Of a stretch of DNA of 64,000 bases, positions 36,386 to 44,292 are shown in pieces. The stretch comes from Treponema sp. (GTDB lineage Bacteria > Spirochaetota > Spirochaetia > Treponematales > Breznakiellaceae). Location of the stretch: positions 1 to 64,000 of the forward strand of contig WRLF01000006.1 in the NCBI GenBank assembly GCA_009777735.1, read 5' to 3'. Every line of letters starts with the position of its first letter. Positions within the stretch are counted from its first letter, which is position 1. The translations under genes and the position numbers were made by a program. The notes under the pieces were generated by a model, which did no database searches, had not been told where the DNA came from, and was given only the letters and a program-made list of their open reading frames with translations.

Positions 36386-36673
36386 GACGGGCCCCGCACT
36401 CTTCCCTATCAGTAAAGCAACCCTCCATATGACGGCTCACCGACTAAAGGCAGCAATGCTTGCCTATTGTAATATGTTTAGGCGGGTGTCGGCGGCAAAC
36501 GTGCCGCGCAAGCGGTGCGGTTAGCCGCCGACGGGCCCCGCACTCTTCCCTATCAGTAAAGCAACCCTCCATATGACGGCTCACCGACTAAAGGCAGCAA
36601 TGCTTGCCTATTGAAATATGTTTAGGCGGGTGTCGGCGGTAAACGTGCCGCGCAAGCGGTGCGGTTAGCCGCC
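36386..36673 (+). repeat. Tandem duplication, 2 x 144 bp
   Basis: The unit beginning GACGGGCCCCGCACTCTTCC at 36386 recurs at 36530, exactly 144 bp on, and the two copies differ at only two positions that I can see. Each unit contains most of a family C repeat. The boundary lies within the conserved GACGGGCCCCGC sequence of the family C core, so unequal recombination between repeat copies is the likely cause. Confidence 0.85.
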
Positions 36674-36712
36674 GACGGGCCCCGCATAAGTTTTAGTGGG
36701 CAAGCATTGCTG
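36595..36712 (+). repeat. Palindromic repeat, family C (copy 4, complete)
   Basis: The outer arms are CAGCAATGCTTGCC (36595-36608) and GGCAAGCATTGCTG (36699-36712), 14 bp perfect. The core stem is GTCGGCGG/CCGCCGAC with the tip CCGCGCAAGCGG, and an outer pair GCGGG/CCCGC. A truncated copy (copy 3) with the same left arm begins at 36451 within the first tandem unit and has no right arm of its own. Confidence 0.88.
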
Positions 36713-36756
36713 GGTTAACCAGTTATGTAGCGAACAATGGGGGGTGTGGGCGACTT

Positions 36757-36830
36757 TGGGCGCGAAGAGATTCGAACTCCTGACATCCACGGTGTAAACG
36801 TGGCGCTCTAACCAGCTGAGCTACGCGCCC
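36757..36830 (-). tRNA. tRNA-Val (anticodon UAC)
   Basis: On the minus strand the sequence folds as a full cloverleaf: acceptor stem GGGCGCG/CGCGCCC, D-arm GCTC/GAGC, anticodon stem CCACG/CGTGG with loop TTTACAC (anticodon TAC), variable loop, and T-arm AGGAG-TTCGAAT-CTCTT. The discriminator base is A. The 3' CCA is not encoded; the genomic sequence continues AAG, so a CCA-adding enzyme is required. Confidence 0.95.
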
Positions 36831-36942
36831 TGAAACATACTAACAGCATAGGGAAAAGTCTGTAATTAATCAACCGGCAGCACCGGTAATGCACAGTAAA
36901 TATGCCCTTGAAACATCTTCCTAAAAAAGAGAAAATGATTTT

Positions 36943-37515
36943 ATGAAATGTGACGTAATTCTTGCGGGAGTAGGCGGCCAGGGAGTGCTGTCGGTAGCTT
37001 CCATAATTGCCCATGCTGCGGTAAACGAGGGGTTTAATGTACGCCAGTCCGAGGTACACGGCATGGCGCAGCGGGGTGGGGCAGTACTGGCCCATTTGCG
37101 TATTTCCGATACTCCGATTGCCTCCGACCTGGTTCCCAGGGGCGGCGCCGACATGATTATATCCATGGAACCGCTGGAAAGCCTGCGTTACGGTGCCTGG
37201 CTTGTACCCTCGGGGATTTTAATAACTGCCGCCGATCCCTTTGTCAACATTACGAATTACCCGGAACCAGACGGCATCATCGCCCTTGTCAGAAAATTCC
37301 CCAGCCACCGGATTATTGAGGCAGCGGGGCTGGCAAAGGAAACCGGTCTTGCCCGCGCGGAAAACATGGTCATGGTTGGCGCCGCTTCTCCCTTTTTGCC
37401 GCTTAAAGCAGAAACACTTGAAAACACCATTATACACGCGTTTGCGGGCAAGGAAGCTGCGGTGATTACGGCTAACACAAAAGCCTTTCATCTGGGCAGG
37501 CAAGCAGCGGCATGA
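36943..37515 (+). CDS. iorB: Indolepyruvate:ferredoxin oxidoreductase beta subunit
   Basis: The 190-aa protein starts MKCDVILAGVGGQGVLSVASIIAHAA and contains VHGMAQRGGAVLAHLRIS and GADMIISMEPLESLRY, characteristic of the gamma-type domain of 2-oxoacid:ferredoxin oxidoreductases, IorB class. IorAB oxidatively decarboxylates arylpyruvates to aryl-acetyl-CoA. The large catalytic subunit IorA, normally just upstream, is absent here: the gene is preceded by tRNA-Val and repeats. It overlaps the paaK-like gene by 4 bp. Confidence 0.88.
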   Translation: MKCDVILAGVGGQGVLSVASIIAHAAVNEGFNVRQSEVHGMAQRGGAVLAHLRISDTPIASDLVPRGGADMIISMEPLESLRYGAWLVPSGILITAADPFVNITNYPEPDGIIALVRKFPSHRIIEAAGLAKETGLARAENMVMVGAASPFLPLKAETLENTIIHAFAGKEAAVITANTKAFHLGRQAAA

Positions 37516-38825
37516 ATTATCAATACTGGGAACCGCAGGCAGAGACCATGCCCCGTGCAGAACTTGAAGCGCTGCAGCTGCGGAAATTAAAAGAAGAAAT
37601 TGGTTTTGCCCTGCGGACACCATTTTACCGGAAACGGCTAACACAGGCCGGAATCACCGGTACGGATGCCATTACATCACTGGATGACCTCAGACATATC
37701 CCCCTCACTACCAAGAACGATCTGCGGGAGGGTTTCCCTTACGGTTTTTTAAGCATACCTTTAAAGGATGTAGTCAGGCTGCATGCATCAAGCGGCACTA
37801 CGGGTGTTCCCACCACGATTTACTTCAGCCGGGACGATATTAAACGCTGGGCGAATAATATGGCCCGCTGCATTTTTGGAACCGGCTGTACAAAAGACGA
37901 TGTTTTTCAGAATATGATTAGCTACGGTCTTTTTACCGGTGGGCTTGGTTTTCATCAGGGCGGCGAGGAAGTAGGAATGCTCGTGATTCCGACGGGCGCA
38001 GGAAACACTGCCCGGCAATTCAAGCTCATGGAAGATTTTGGCACAACAGTATTACATGCCACACCGAGTTTTCTTTTACACCTTGAATCCAAAATGAAGG
38101 AATCCGGGGTAAAACGGGAGAACCTTATCATCAAACGAGCTTTTGCCGGAGCGGAACCGTATTCCGAAGATACCCGGCGGCGCATTGAAAAACTGCTGAA
38201 CATTGATGTGTTTAACTCATACGGCCTTTCTGAAATGAACGGCCCCAGCGTCGCTTTTGAATGCCAGTGCAAAGATGGGATGCACATCTGGGAAGACAGC
38301 TACATCGCCGAGATAATCAACCCCGATACACTGGAACCGGTAAAAGACGGCGGGATCGGAGAACTGGTACTTACGATCCTTTGCCGTGAGGCGACACCGA
38401 TCCTCCGTTACCGTACCCGGGACCTGACCGGCTTTTACACCGAGCCGTGCCCCTGCGGCAGAACCCACCGCCGCCTGCGCCGCATTACCGGCCGCAGCGA
38501 CGACATGCTGATTATTAACGGCGTCAATGTTTTCCCCAGTCAAATTGAAGAAGTGATAATGGGCATGAAAGAGGTCGGCAACAATTACCTTATCGTGGTT
38601 GAAAAAGACGGCGCTCTTGATCGTTTAACGGTAAAAACCGAAGTAAACACGGACATCTTCATGGACGATGCCCGCCCCCTAAATACCCTCAAAGAAAAGA
38701 TCGCGAAAGCTTTGCAGGTTTCGATTTCAATCAATCCAAGAGTAGAACTCCACGAAAATGGCAGCCTCCCTGTTTCGGAGGGTAAAGCGGTACGGGTACA
38801 GGATATACGGCCTAAAGATGTGTAA
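37512..38825 (+). CDS. paaK: Phenylacetate-CoA ligase
   Basis: This 437-aa adenylate-forming enzyme shows RLHASSGTTGVPTTIYFS (ATP-binding P-loop), SYGLSEMNGPSVAFEC, YRTRDLTGFYTEPCPCGRTHRRL and GRSDDMLIINGVNVFPSQIE. PaaK-type ligases activate aryl acetates to CoA thioesters; beside iorB the reverse direction (ATP from aryl-acetyl-CoA, in amino acid fermentation) is plausible. Overlap with iorB (ATGA) supports coupled expression. Confidence 0.92.
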   Translation: MNYQYWEPQAETMPRAELEALQLRKLKEEIGFALRTPFYRKRLTQAGITGTDAITSLDDLRHIPLTTKNDLREGFPYGFLSIPLKDVVRLHASSGTTGVPTTIYFSRDDIKRWANNMARCIFGTGCTKDDVFQNMISYGLFTGGLGFHQGGEEVGMLVIPTGAGNTARQFKLMEDFGTTVLHATPSFLLHLESKMKESGVKRENLIIKRAFAGAEPYSEDTRRRIEKLLNIDVFNSYGLSEMNGPSVAFECQCKDGMHIWEDSYIAEIINPDTLEPVKDGGIGELVLTILCREATPILRYRTRDLTGFYTEPCPCGRTHRRLRRITGRSDDMLIINGVNVFPSQIEEVIMGMKEVGNNYLIVVEKDGALDRLTVKTEVNTDIFMDDARPLNTLKEKIAKALQVSISINPRVELHENGSLPVSEGKAVRVQDIRPKDV

Positions 38826-38936
38826 TGATGATAATGGTATGGTTACCATTGTCTTTTTTCATTCCCAAATCCAAACTTACCTGAATATTTCGCATTATAA
38901 CTGAATTTATTTCAAAACAAGGTGTTTTTTGCCCAG

Positions 38937-38966
38937 ATCGTGTAAATCGCCCTTGAAATCGTGTAG
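38937..38966 (+). promoter_or_regulatory. LytTR-type direct-repeat binding site (site 1)
   Basis: ATCGTGTAA (38937-38945) and ATCGTGTAG (38958-38966) are 9-bp direct repeats separated by exactly 12 bp, the usual layout of LytTR regulator sites. A near-identical block occurs at 44888-44917, and the match extends about 16 bp upstream (GTGTTTTTTGC). It lies 78 bp before the LytTR regulator gene. Confidence 0.7.
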
Positions 38967-39043
38967 TTAGATAATGCAGAGTCATATATTTGTACATTTT
39001 TACTGTAAAATGAAGAAAACTATTGTAATAGTACAGGGAAAAT

Positions 39044-39739
39044 ATGAATGTACTGATTTGTGATGACCTGCCCGATGCGGCGGTACAACTGAGTAAAATC
39101 ATATCGCTTTCTTTTAGCGATGCAGATATTCGTACATTCACTGACCCGGCTGAAGCGCTTGAGTTTATCCGTTCGGGCAAAATTCCCGATATATGTTTTT
39201 TGGATATAATAATGCCCGAAATTGACGGCATTCTGCTTGCAGAAGAGATGCGGAAGGAAGGTTATGGAGGACCTATTGTTTTCCTGACCTCTGCAAATAA
39301 TTATGCGGCCCAGTCTTACAAAGTCACCGCTTTTTCCTACCTGCTTAAACCGCCCAATGCGAGTGAGGTAATTAATCTCGTGCTCAGAGCGGAAAAAATG
39401 CGGCAGGAGAGCGACACCGCAGGTTTGCAGGTTAAAATAAAAAGACTGTCAAGGTTCATTTTGCACCGTGAAATATCCTGGGTAGAAGTTAAAAACCAAA
39501 AGGTGTTTTTCCATTTAACCGACGGCAGCGAAGTGCAAATGTGGCTGCCTCTTTCAAAAGTTGTCCCCGGACTTCTTGCCGAAAGCCGCTTTGCAAAATG
39601 CCATAACGCATTTGTGGTGAACATGGATCATATTTCCTATATACAGGGCAATACCATTTTCATGAAATGCGGAAAAAATATTCCCATATCAAAAAAATAC
39701 AGTGATATAAAAAAGCTGTATAAAAGCCGGGCGTTTTGA
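39044..39739 (+). CDS. LytTR-family response regulator
   Basis: This is a 231-aa protein. The receiver domain (1-120) has the acidic pocket CDD (6-8), the phosphorylation Asp in FLDIIMPE (Asp54), and YLLKPP with the conserved Lys. The C-terminal LytTR DNA-binding domain (about 130-228) contains LHREISWVEVKNQKVFFHLTDGS and FAKCHNAFVVNMDHISYIQGN. The partner histidine kinase is not adjacent. The LytTR-type site upstream suggests autoregulation. T. denticola has a LytTR regulator (AtcR) that may be the relative. Confidence 0.9.
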   Translation: MNVLICDDLPDAAVQLSKIISLSFSDADIRTFTDPAEALEFIRSGKIPDICFLDIIMPEIDGILLAEEMRKEGYGGPIVFLTSANNYAAQSYKVTAFSYLLKPPNASEVINLVLRAEKMRQESDTAGLQVKIKRLSRFILHREISWVEVKNQKVFFHLTDGSEVQMWLPLSKVVPGLLAESRFAKCHNAFVVNMDHISYIQGNTIFMKCGKNIPISKKYSDIKKLYKSRAF

Positions 39740-39755
39740 CCATTACATATGCAAA

Positions 39756-39809
39756 TGAACAGAGGAAGGCGCACAACTTACACTGAACGCCGCACCCTTC
39801 CTCTGTTCA
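39756..39809. terminator. Perfect inverted repeat between convergent genes
   Basis: TGAACAGAGGAAGG (39756-39769) and CCTTCCTCTGTTCA (39796-39809) pair perfectly over 14 bp around a 26-nt loop. It sits between the end of the LytTR regulator gene and the end of the minus-strand gene at 39831, so a bidirectional terminator is plausible, although there is no good T-tract on either side. Confidence 0.55.
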
Positions 39810-39830
39810 CTATTCACTGTTACCTGCCTG

Positions 39831-40406
39831 TTACATCCTGTCGTACACAAAATCAACTAAGGAACTCGAAGTGCTAGCGCTGCCAATTGTGGCATTATTA
39901 ACATTGCTATTTATGATAAAGGATCGTCCGTCGGCGCTCATGTGAATGACTCTGGATTGAAAACTAACACTTGTGTTGACCAAAGGCGCGTTAGCGCTAA
40001 AATGATACATCCTTACTTGGGATCTCCAAATCGTAGGACTGTGGTTGTTAATACCGCTAAACGCAAGCCCGCCAACGACGATTCGCCCTTTACCTGCCGC
40101 ATCCTGTGTCAAAGCGTGGGTACCTATTTGCGTGTACACGGCTTGATCACCGGTAATAGTAATAATGGTACCGCTCGTTCTTCCTCTCCACCTCCCGTCA
40201 AGACCGGAGCCGGTGACACCTACGGGTGCGGAGGGCGTGGCCGTTACGGGCCGTAGCAGGATGCTGCCGTCAAAACCCACTTCCGCCACGGTGTAAGTCC
40301 TGCCGCCAACTACTACAGTTTCACCGACTCTCTGTGCAAAAACCCCGCCCGCTATTAAAACTGCGAGAGCCAAAAATAAAACCCCTCTTTTTACTGTGTT
40401 TTTCAT
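39831..40406 (-). CDS. Exported protein of unknown function
   Basis: The protein is 191 aa from the ATG at 40406, which has AGGAG upstream and gives a clean signal peptide (VKRGVLFLALAVLIAGGVFA-Q). The longer frame crosses a hairpin repeat and is rejected. The mature part is beta-rich (GETVVVGGRTYTVAEVGFDGSILLRP; GRWRGRTSGTIITITGDQAVYTQIGT), reminiscent of small lipocalin-like or quality-control folds common in treponemes, but no family can be named. Confidence 0.7.
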   Translation of the reverse strand: MKNTVKRGVLFLALAVLIAGGVFAQRVGETVVVGGRTYTVAEVGFDGSILLRPVTATPSAPVGVTGSGLDGRWRGRTSGTIITITGDQAVYTQIGTHALTQDAAGKGRIVVGGLAFSGINNHSPTIWRSQVRMYHFSANAPLVNTSVSFQSRVIHMSADGRSFIINSNVNNATIGSASTSSSLVDFVYDRM

Positions 40407-40427
40407 AATAAACACTCCTGTCACGTA

Positions 40428-40467
40428 CAAAGCCCGCCGGCTTATATTAACAGCCCAACGGGCTGTT
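40428..40467. repeat. Hairpin repeat (copy 1 of 2)
   Basis: The sequence contains AAGCC-CGCC-GGCTT followed by AACAGCCC (40449-40456) / GGGCTGTT (40460-40467) with a 3-nt loop. A similar block lies at 41792-41832. Both sit just upstream of minus-strand genes for exported proteins, where they could attenuate or insulate transcription. Confidence 0.6.
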
Positions 40468-40473
40468 GTTCCC

Positions 40474-41034
40474 CTATACAATCGCTTTGCCGCAGCTGCC
40501 GCAAAACTTTACTCCCCTTTTATTCTCTGCCCCGCACTCGCCACAGAATAATGGTTTTTCTTCGGTCTCAGCAGTACTGTTGTCCGGTTGCTCCGTATTT
40601 TCGCCGTCTGGTTTTCCGCTGTTTTTTTCCGCAATCGGTCCGATAACCGGCAGTTCAACCTGTTTATAGCTGACAGCCATGATCAACAGATAAATGAGAA
40701 GCGCCGTTATGGCAATGTTAACCAGGTGTGTGAACGAGCCTACCAAAGCACCTATACGCCAGCCCAATATAATTCTGATAACCGTTCTGAAGATTCGCAG
40801 CAGGATTGATATGCCCGCCGAACCAATTCCGATAATGAGAGCAGTAATGGCTTGATATTTTACAAACTTGCTTTCTTTTTCAATAAAGAAAAAAACAAGC
40901 GGCACACCCCATATAGCCCATCGCAAATACGGTACCCACGACAATACCGTCATAGCAATAAAAATAATCATTGCAGCGATGTTTGCGTCCATGCCAAGCG
41001 ACGACTTGTGTGGTTGAATAACGGTTGTTTTCAT
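40474..41034 (-). CDS. Membrane protein with C-terminal zinc ribbon
   Basis: This is a 186-aa protein. Four or so hydrophobic segments cover residues 15-135, followed by a charged linker and a C-terminal zinc ribbon with four cysteines, FCGECGAENKRGVKFCGSCGKAIV. The order, membrane part first and ribbon last, places the ribbon in the cytoplasm by charge balance. The same ribbon occurs at the end of the larger protein at 42597 and in repeated form in the protein at 43688. Function unknown. Confidence 0.75.
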   Translation of the reverse strand: MKTTVIQPHKSSLGMDANIAAMIIFIAMTVLSWVPYLRWAIWGVPLVFFFIEKESKFVKYQAITALIIGIGSAGISILLRIFRTVIRIILGWRIGALVGSFTHLVNIAITALLIYLLIMAVSYKQVELPVIGPIAEKNSGKPDGENTEQPDNSTAETEEKPLFCGECGAENKRGVKFCGSCGKAIV

Positions 41035-41064
41035 GTAATAAAACCTCCTTTTTTACCTTTTGTT

Positions 41065-41775
41065 TTACGGCCTCGACAATACGCCCAGTCTTTCCAGCGT
41101 TTCAATGGCATTGATATACTCATGTATCCGGGCGAAATGGTGGTAATTTTTATTAGCGGGTTCATTTCTGCCGGGGGCTTCCCAAGCGGACGCATAAAAC
41201 CCTTGTGCAAAATCCCGCCATCTATCCTCGGTTATTTTGGCCCATATCGGGTTTCGGCCCATATTCTCTGCGGTTGCGGCTATGAATTCCGTTCTGCCCA
41301 GATGGTATTCAGTCATTGCGAGCATGACCCTTCCCGCATTGGCAATAGCCCCGACATAGTTACCCGGCAATGCTCTGCCTCCTGCAAATTCGAGCAAATC
41401 AATGGTCCACCTCGTACCGTCTGTGCGAAACCTGTCCCTGCCGCGGGCAAAAAGATCAAAGGCTGATTTTAGGTCCGAAAACATGGAAAAAGCCGGAACC
41501 GCATTACTACTACCGACTTGATTTAACAGCCATCCGGCGGCCTGTCTTGACCTGCTTGGGTTTTTGTCGGCTCCGTATTGCCTCATAACACGCAGAATGG
41601 TGTCGATAGCCTCGGTGGCCTCCCTCCTTTGAGCAGGCGTGAGTCTGTCCAGCCTGTTGTAAAGCTGCACTGCCTGGTCACTGTTCAGCCTCCTCTGCGC
41701 GTGCGCCTCATGGGGCGCAAGGAAGGCAAACAATACAAACGCCAACATTCCGATTGCAATGAATTTTGATTTCAC
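41065..41775 (-). CDS. Exported protein of unknown function
   Basis: This 236-aa protein has a clear signal peptide (IGMLAFVLFAFLAPHEAHA-QRR). The mature part is mainly helical and contains two Trp-rich stretches (WTIDLLEFAGG; IWAKITEDRWRDFAQGFY). I recognise no domain. It lies 30 bp upstream of the zinc-ribbon membrane protein on the same strand, so the two are probably co-transcribed. Confidence 0.65.
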   Translation of the reverse strand: MKSKFIAIGMLAFVLFAFLAPHEAHAQRRLNSDQAVQLYNRLDRLTPAQRREATEAIDTILRVMRQYGADKNPSRSRQAAGWLLNQVGSSNAVPAFSMFSDLKSAFDLFARGRDRFRTDGTRWTIDLLEFAGGRALPGNYVGAIANAGRVMLAMTEYHLGRTEFIAATAENMGRNPIWAKITEDRWRDFAQGFYASAWEAPGRNEPANKNYHHFARIHEYINAIETLERLGVLSRP

Positions 41776-41791
41776 AATCTTACTCCGCGTT

Positions 41792-41832
41792 CAAAGCCCG
41801 CCGGCTTTTATTAACAGCCCCATACAGGGCTA
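41792..41832. repeat. Hairpin repeat (copy 2 of 2)
   Basis: CAAAGCCCGCCGGCTTTTATT followed by ACAGCCCCATACAGGGCTAT is similar to 40428-40467, with a weaker second hairpin (AGCCC/GGGCT). It lies upstream of the exported-protein gene starting at 41775. Confidence 0.55.
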
Positions 41833-41837
41833 TTTTC

Positions 41838-41861
41838 AATTCCCTATTCTCCATTCCCCAT
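41838..41861. repeat. 24-bp direct repeat, left side of toxin-antitoxin cassette
   Basis: A 24-bp sequence beginning AATTCCCTATTCTCC and ending CCCCAT is repeated without mismatch at 42572-42595. The two copies bracket the PIN-domain toxin-antitoxin pair. Confidence 0.85.
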
Positions 41862-41881
41862 TCTCATGCTACAATTACCTC

Positions 41882-42154
41882 ATGACCATTACACAAACCG
41901 TTGACGTACCGGCTAACCGGCGGATAACCCTTGAAGTACCCCGTGAAATTCCTGAAGGAAAGGCGCAGGTTGAATTCAAAGTCATACCCTTTGTCAAACA
42001 GGATAAGACTGTCCCTCCCTTGTATAATAAGAAAGGCGATGGTAATCGCTCGGAAACACCTATATCCGATTCTCTTGTTGGAATACTCTCACATTTGGGT
42101 GATATAACCCTTGAAGAAATCCGTGACGAAAGGCTGGCAAGACACCTTAAATGA
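41882..42154 (+). CDS. Antitoxin of PIN-domain toxin-antitoxin pair
   Basis: This 90-aa protein starts at the ATG at 41882. The N-terminal MTITQTVDVPANRRITLEVPREIPEGKAQVEFKV is a short beta-rich segment like those of many small AbrB/VapB-like antitoxins, and the C-terminal ITLEEIRDERLARHL helix probably wraps the toxin. Its stop overlaps the toxin start (ATGA). The frame extends upstream through the direct repeat but without a plausible start. Confidence 0.75.
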   Translation: MTITQTVDVPANRRITLEVPREIPEGKAQVEFKVIPFVKQDKTVPPLYNKKGDGNRSETPISDSLVGILSHLGDITLEEIRDERLARHLK

Positions 42155-42573
42155 AAGTTCTTGCCGACAGCAATATTGTGTTGGATATATTGCTTAACCG
42201 CTCTGCTTTTTTTACTGACTCCAAAGAAATTTTTGACCTCGCCGAAAAAAAGAAGATAATCGGATATGTTTCTGCTTCTGCAGTAACCGACATTTTCTAT
42301 ATTTCCAGTAAAGGGATTGGAAAAGACTCTGCTCGTGAAGCCATAAAAGGAATTCTCTCTGTCTTTTATCCTGCCACTGTAACTGACAACCATATCTATC
42401 ATGCGCTGGACATGGATTGGGAAGACTTTGAAGACTCCGTCCAGTTTGTCGTTGGCGAAAGTCTTGCTGTCGATTACATCATTACCAGAAATCCTCAAGA
42501 TTTTTCCTCCTCTTCAATTCCCGCAGTAACGCCTGAACAGTTTATTCAAACCATGGCCGATATTGAAAAATAA
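42151..42573 (+). CDS. PIN-domain ribonuclease toxin (VapC-like)
   Basis: This 140-aa protein opens MKVLADSNIVLDILLNR with the first catalytic Asp. It continues with SASAVTDIFYI, DFEDSVQFVVGESLAVDYIITRNPQDF with the further acidic residues of the PIN active site, and VTPEQFIQ. VapC toxins cut tRNA or rRNA. The stop codon overlaps the right-hand 24-bp direct repeat, so the cassette ends exactly at the repeat. Confidence 0.85.
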   Translation: MKVLADSNIVLDILLNRSAFFTDSKEIFDLAEKKKIIGYVSASAVTDIFYISSKGIGKDSAREAIKGILSVFYPATVTDNHIYHALDMDWEDFEDSVQFVVGESLAVDYIITRNPQDFSSSSIPAVTPEQFIQTMADIEK

Positions 42574-42595
42574 TTCCCTATTCTCCATTCCCCAT
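42572..42595. repeat. 24-bp direct repeat, right side of toxin-antitoxin cassette
   Basis: Identical to 41838-41861. It begins within the TAA stop of the toxin gene and ends 2 bp before the stop of the convergent zinc-ribbon gene at 42597. Confidence 0.85.
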
Positions 42596-42596
42596 C

Positions 42597-43673
42597 CTAC
42601 GCCATCGCCTTGCCGCAGCCGCCGCAGAATTTTGCTCCCCGTTTGTTCTTTGCACCGCACTCGCCGCAGAATATTGGTTTTTCATTGGTACCGGCGGTCG
42701 TTGCTGCCGGTTGCGCCGTTCCCGCCATTGCAGGAGCGCCTTGCGGAATTGGGCTTTCTTTTTGCCCCTTATTGAACAGTTCTTTAAATTTATTTGACCA
42801 GCCGCATAATTTTCCGTAAATGTCAAAGGTTATTTGCGTTGACGGAGCGACTTCCATATAGGACACCATCATGCTGACCATCATATAACTGTCAATAAAA
42901 GCTTTTTTTACCGCCCAGGCCACAAAAACCGCAAGTAAAAATGCCGCAAATCCTGCTATAGTCGCTATAATCCCTTCAAAATTAAAAATACGGATGAGTA
43001 AACCAAAGAGTATGAACACCGTTAGCGTAATCACCACAATTAACACAACAACTATGGCCGTGGTTTTCGCCGCGTTTGCAAGAAGCTTTTTCCAGTTCTG
43101 CGCGTAGATTACTACACCGTCCGCTGCGCTCTTGAATGCGCTCTGGTCTTTTTTCAGAAACGTATATCCCAGACAGCACTCATCTATATACCCAAGGGCG
43201 ATACTGATAAACATTTTTGCAATTTTCATTACGCCGTCCATGCCGGGGATAAAACCGCCCATAACATTCCCCAGTTTTTCTACTGCCCTTTGAATTTGTC
43301 TTACCGCGCCGGCCACGAGTTTATCCACGACAAAGTATATGTTAGACGTAAGGAAACGCTCTTTTACCTTTTCCTTTCCGTATGCTACCTGATTGTCGGG
43401 GATGCGACCCGTGGTTACCGCTTCTGTTATTACCGCAACATGCCCCGCCTTGAGCAAATAACCCAAGTAGTGGTTAATGATAAAATTAACAATTCCGGTC
43501 ACGCTCAGCCATATAATGAACATGACAAAACCAACGGCTTCGCTTTTAAACAGCCATGCTATACCCATCAGCACTGCTAAAATCACTATGGAAATCACCA
43601 CAACCAAAAGCCCTAACATCAATTTTGCCCATGCAAAAGGCATTGTTTTTGAAAAAACTTCACCTGCTTTCAT
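42597..43673 (-). CDS. Polytopic membrane protein with C-terminal zinc ribbon
   Basis: This is a 358-aa protein from the ATG at 43673 (GGGGG upstream). It has several strong membrane segments and then a Pro/Gln-rich linker and FCGECGAKNKRGAKFCGGCGKAMA, nearly the same ribbon as in the protein at 40474. The membrane part resembles proteins like SLC44/choline-transporter-like in arrangement (MVSYMEVAPSTQITF; DECCLGYTFLKKDQSAF), but I would not name a substrate. Confidence 0.72.
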   Translation of the reverse strand: MKAGEVFSKTMPFAWAKLMLGLLVVVISIVILAVLMGIAWLFKSEAVGFVMFIIWLSVTGIVNFIINHYLGYLLKAGHVAVITEAVTTGRIPDNQVAYGKEKVKERFLTSNIYFVVDKLVAGAVRQIQRAVEKLGNVMGGFIPGMDGVMKIAKMFISIALGYIDECCLGYTFLKKDQSAFKSAADGVVIYAQNWKKLLANAAKTTAIVVVLIVVITLTVFILFGLLIRIFNFEGIIATIAGFAAFLLAVFVAWAVKKAFIDSYMMVSMMVSYMEVAPSTQITFDIYGKLCGWSNKFKELFNKGQKESPIPQGAPAMAGTAQPAATTAGTNEKPIFCGECGAKNKRGAKFCGGCGKAMA

Positions 43674-43687
43674 AAGATTTTCCCCCT

Positions 43688-44263
43688 TTATTCTATTTTT
43701 GAACCGCATTCATTGCAGAATTTAACACCGGGTACAATCTCCGCGCCGCAGGAGCAGAGACGCTTGGCGGGCGCTTCCACTTTCGCGCCGCACTCCTGAC
43801 AGAATTTATTGCCGGGTGTTAACGCTTTGCCGCAGGAAGGGCAAACGCCGCCGCCGGAGGCTGGAGCGGGCTTTTCCAGTTGCGCTTCCAGTTTCGCGCC
43901 GCACTCCTGACAGAATTTTATGCCGGGGCTGTTTGCATGACTGCAGGAAGTGCACACAACTCCTCCGGCGGCAATAGCTGATGCGGCAAGCGCCTGCGCT
44001 TTAATGCGTTCAATTTCAGCATTTGCTTCGTCTATTGCCGCATTATGCTTGTCAATTTCGGCGCAAAACGCGGCTGCTCCCTCCGGCAGGCTTACACCTG
44101 ATTTATACTGCTGATAACAGTGCTCCCCCATTTTTCTATAAATGCCGTCAATTGCGTTTTTTTCTGAACTGATTTTTGAATTAAGTTTTGCGGTTTCAAC
44201 CGTTTCGCTTGTTTTGTCGCCAATGTTTTTTGCCATGTCGCTTAACTTGTTTAATAATGCCAT
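43688..44263 (-). CDS. Soluble coiled-coil protein with three zinc ribbons
   Basis: This is a 191-aa protein. An N-terminal coiled coil (about 1-90; KLSDMAKNIGDKTSETVETAKLNSKIS ... AEIDKHNAAIDEANAEIERI) is followed by CxxC pairs forming zinc ribbons: CTSCSHANSPGIKFCQECG, CPSCGKALTPGNKFCQECG and CSCGAEIVPGVKFCNECG. There is no signal peptide. It is 15 bp upstream of the ribbon-bearing membrane protein, so the two probably form a complex or share regulation. Confidence 0.75.
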   Translation of the reverse strand: MALLNKLSDMAKNIGDKTSETVETAKLNSKISSEKNAIDGIYRKMGEHCYQQYKSGVSLPEGAAAFCAEIDKHNAAIDEANAEIERIKAQALAASAIAAGGVVCTSCSHANSPGIKFCQECGAKLEAQLEKPAPASGGGVCPSCGKALTPGNKFCQECGAKVEAPAKRLCSCGAEIVPGVKFCNECGSKIE

Positions 44264-44292
44264 TATTAATTCCCTCCCTCGTTATGCTGCGA

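Larger units (their letters stand above)
36161..36756. other. Repeat-rich intergenic region without genes
   Basis: About 600 bp between plsC and tRNA-Val hold no credible coding frame. They consist of a large nested palindrome (36177-36376), a 144-bp tandem duplication (36386-36673), and a complete family C repeat (36595-36712). Listed separately below. Confidence 0.8.

Noticed and set aside
36386-36712. CRISPR-like array at the repeat cluster
   Set aside because: Only two tandem units of 144 bp, the 'spacers' are themselves identical, and no cas gene is present.
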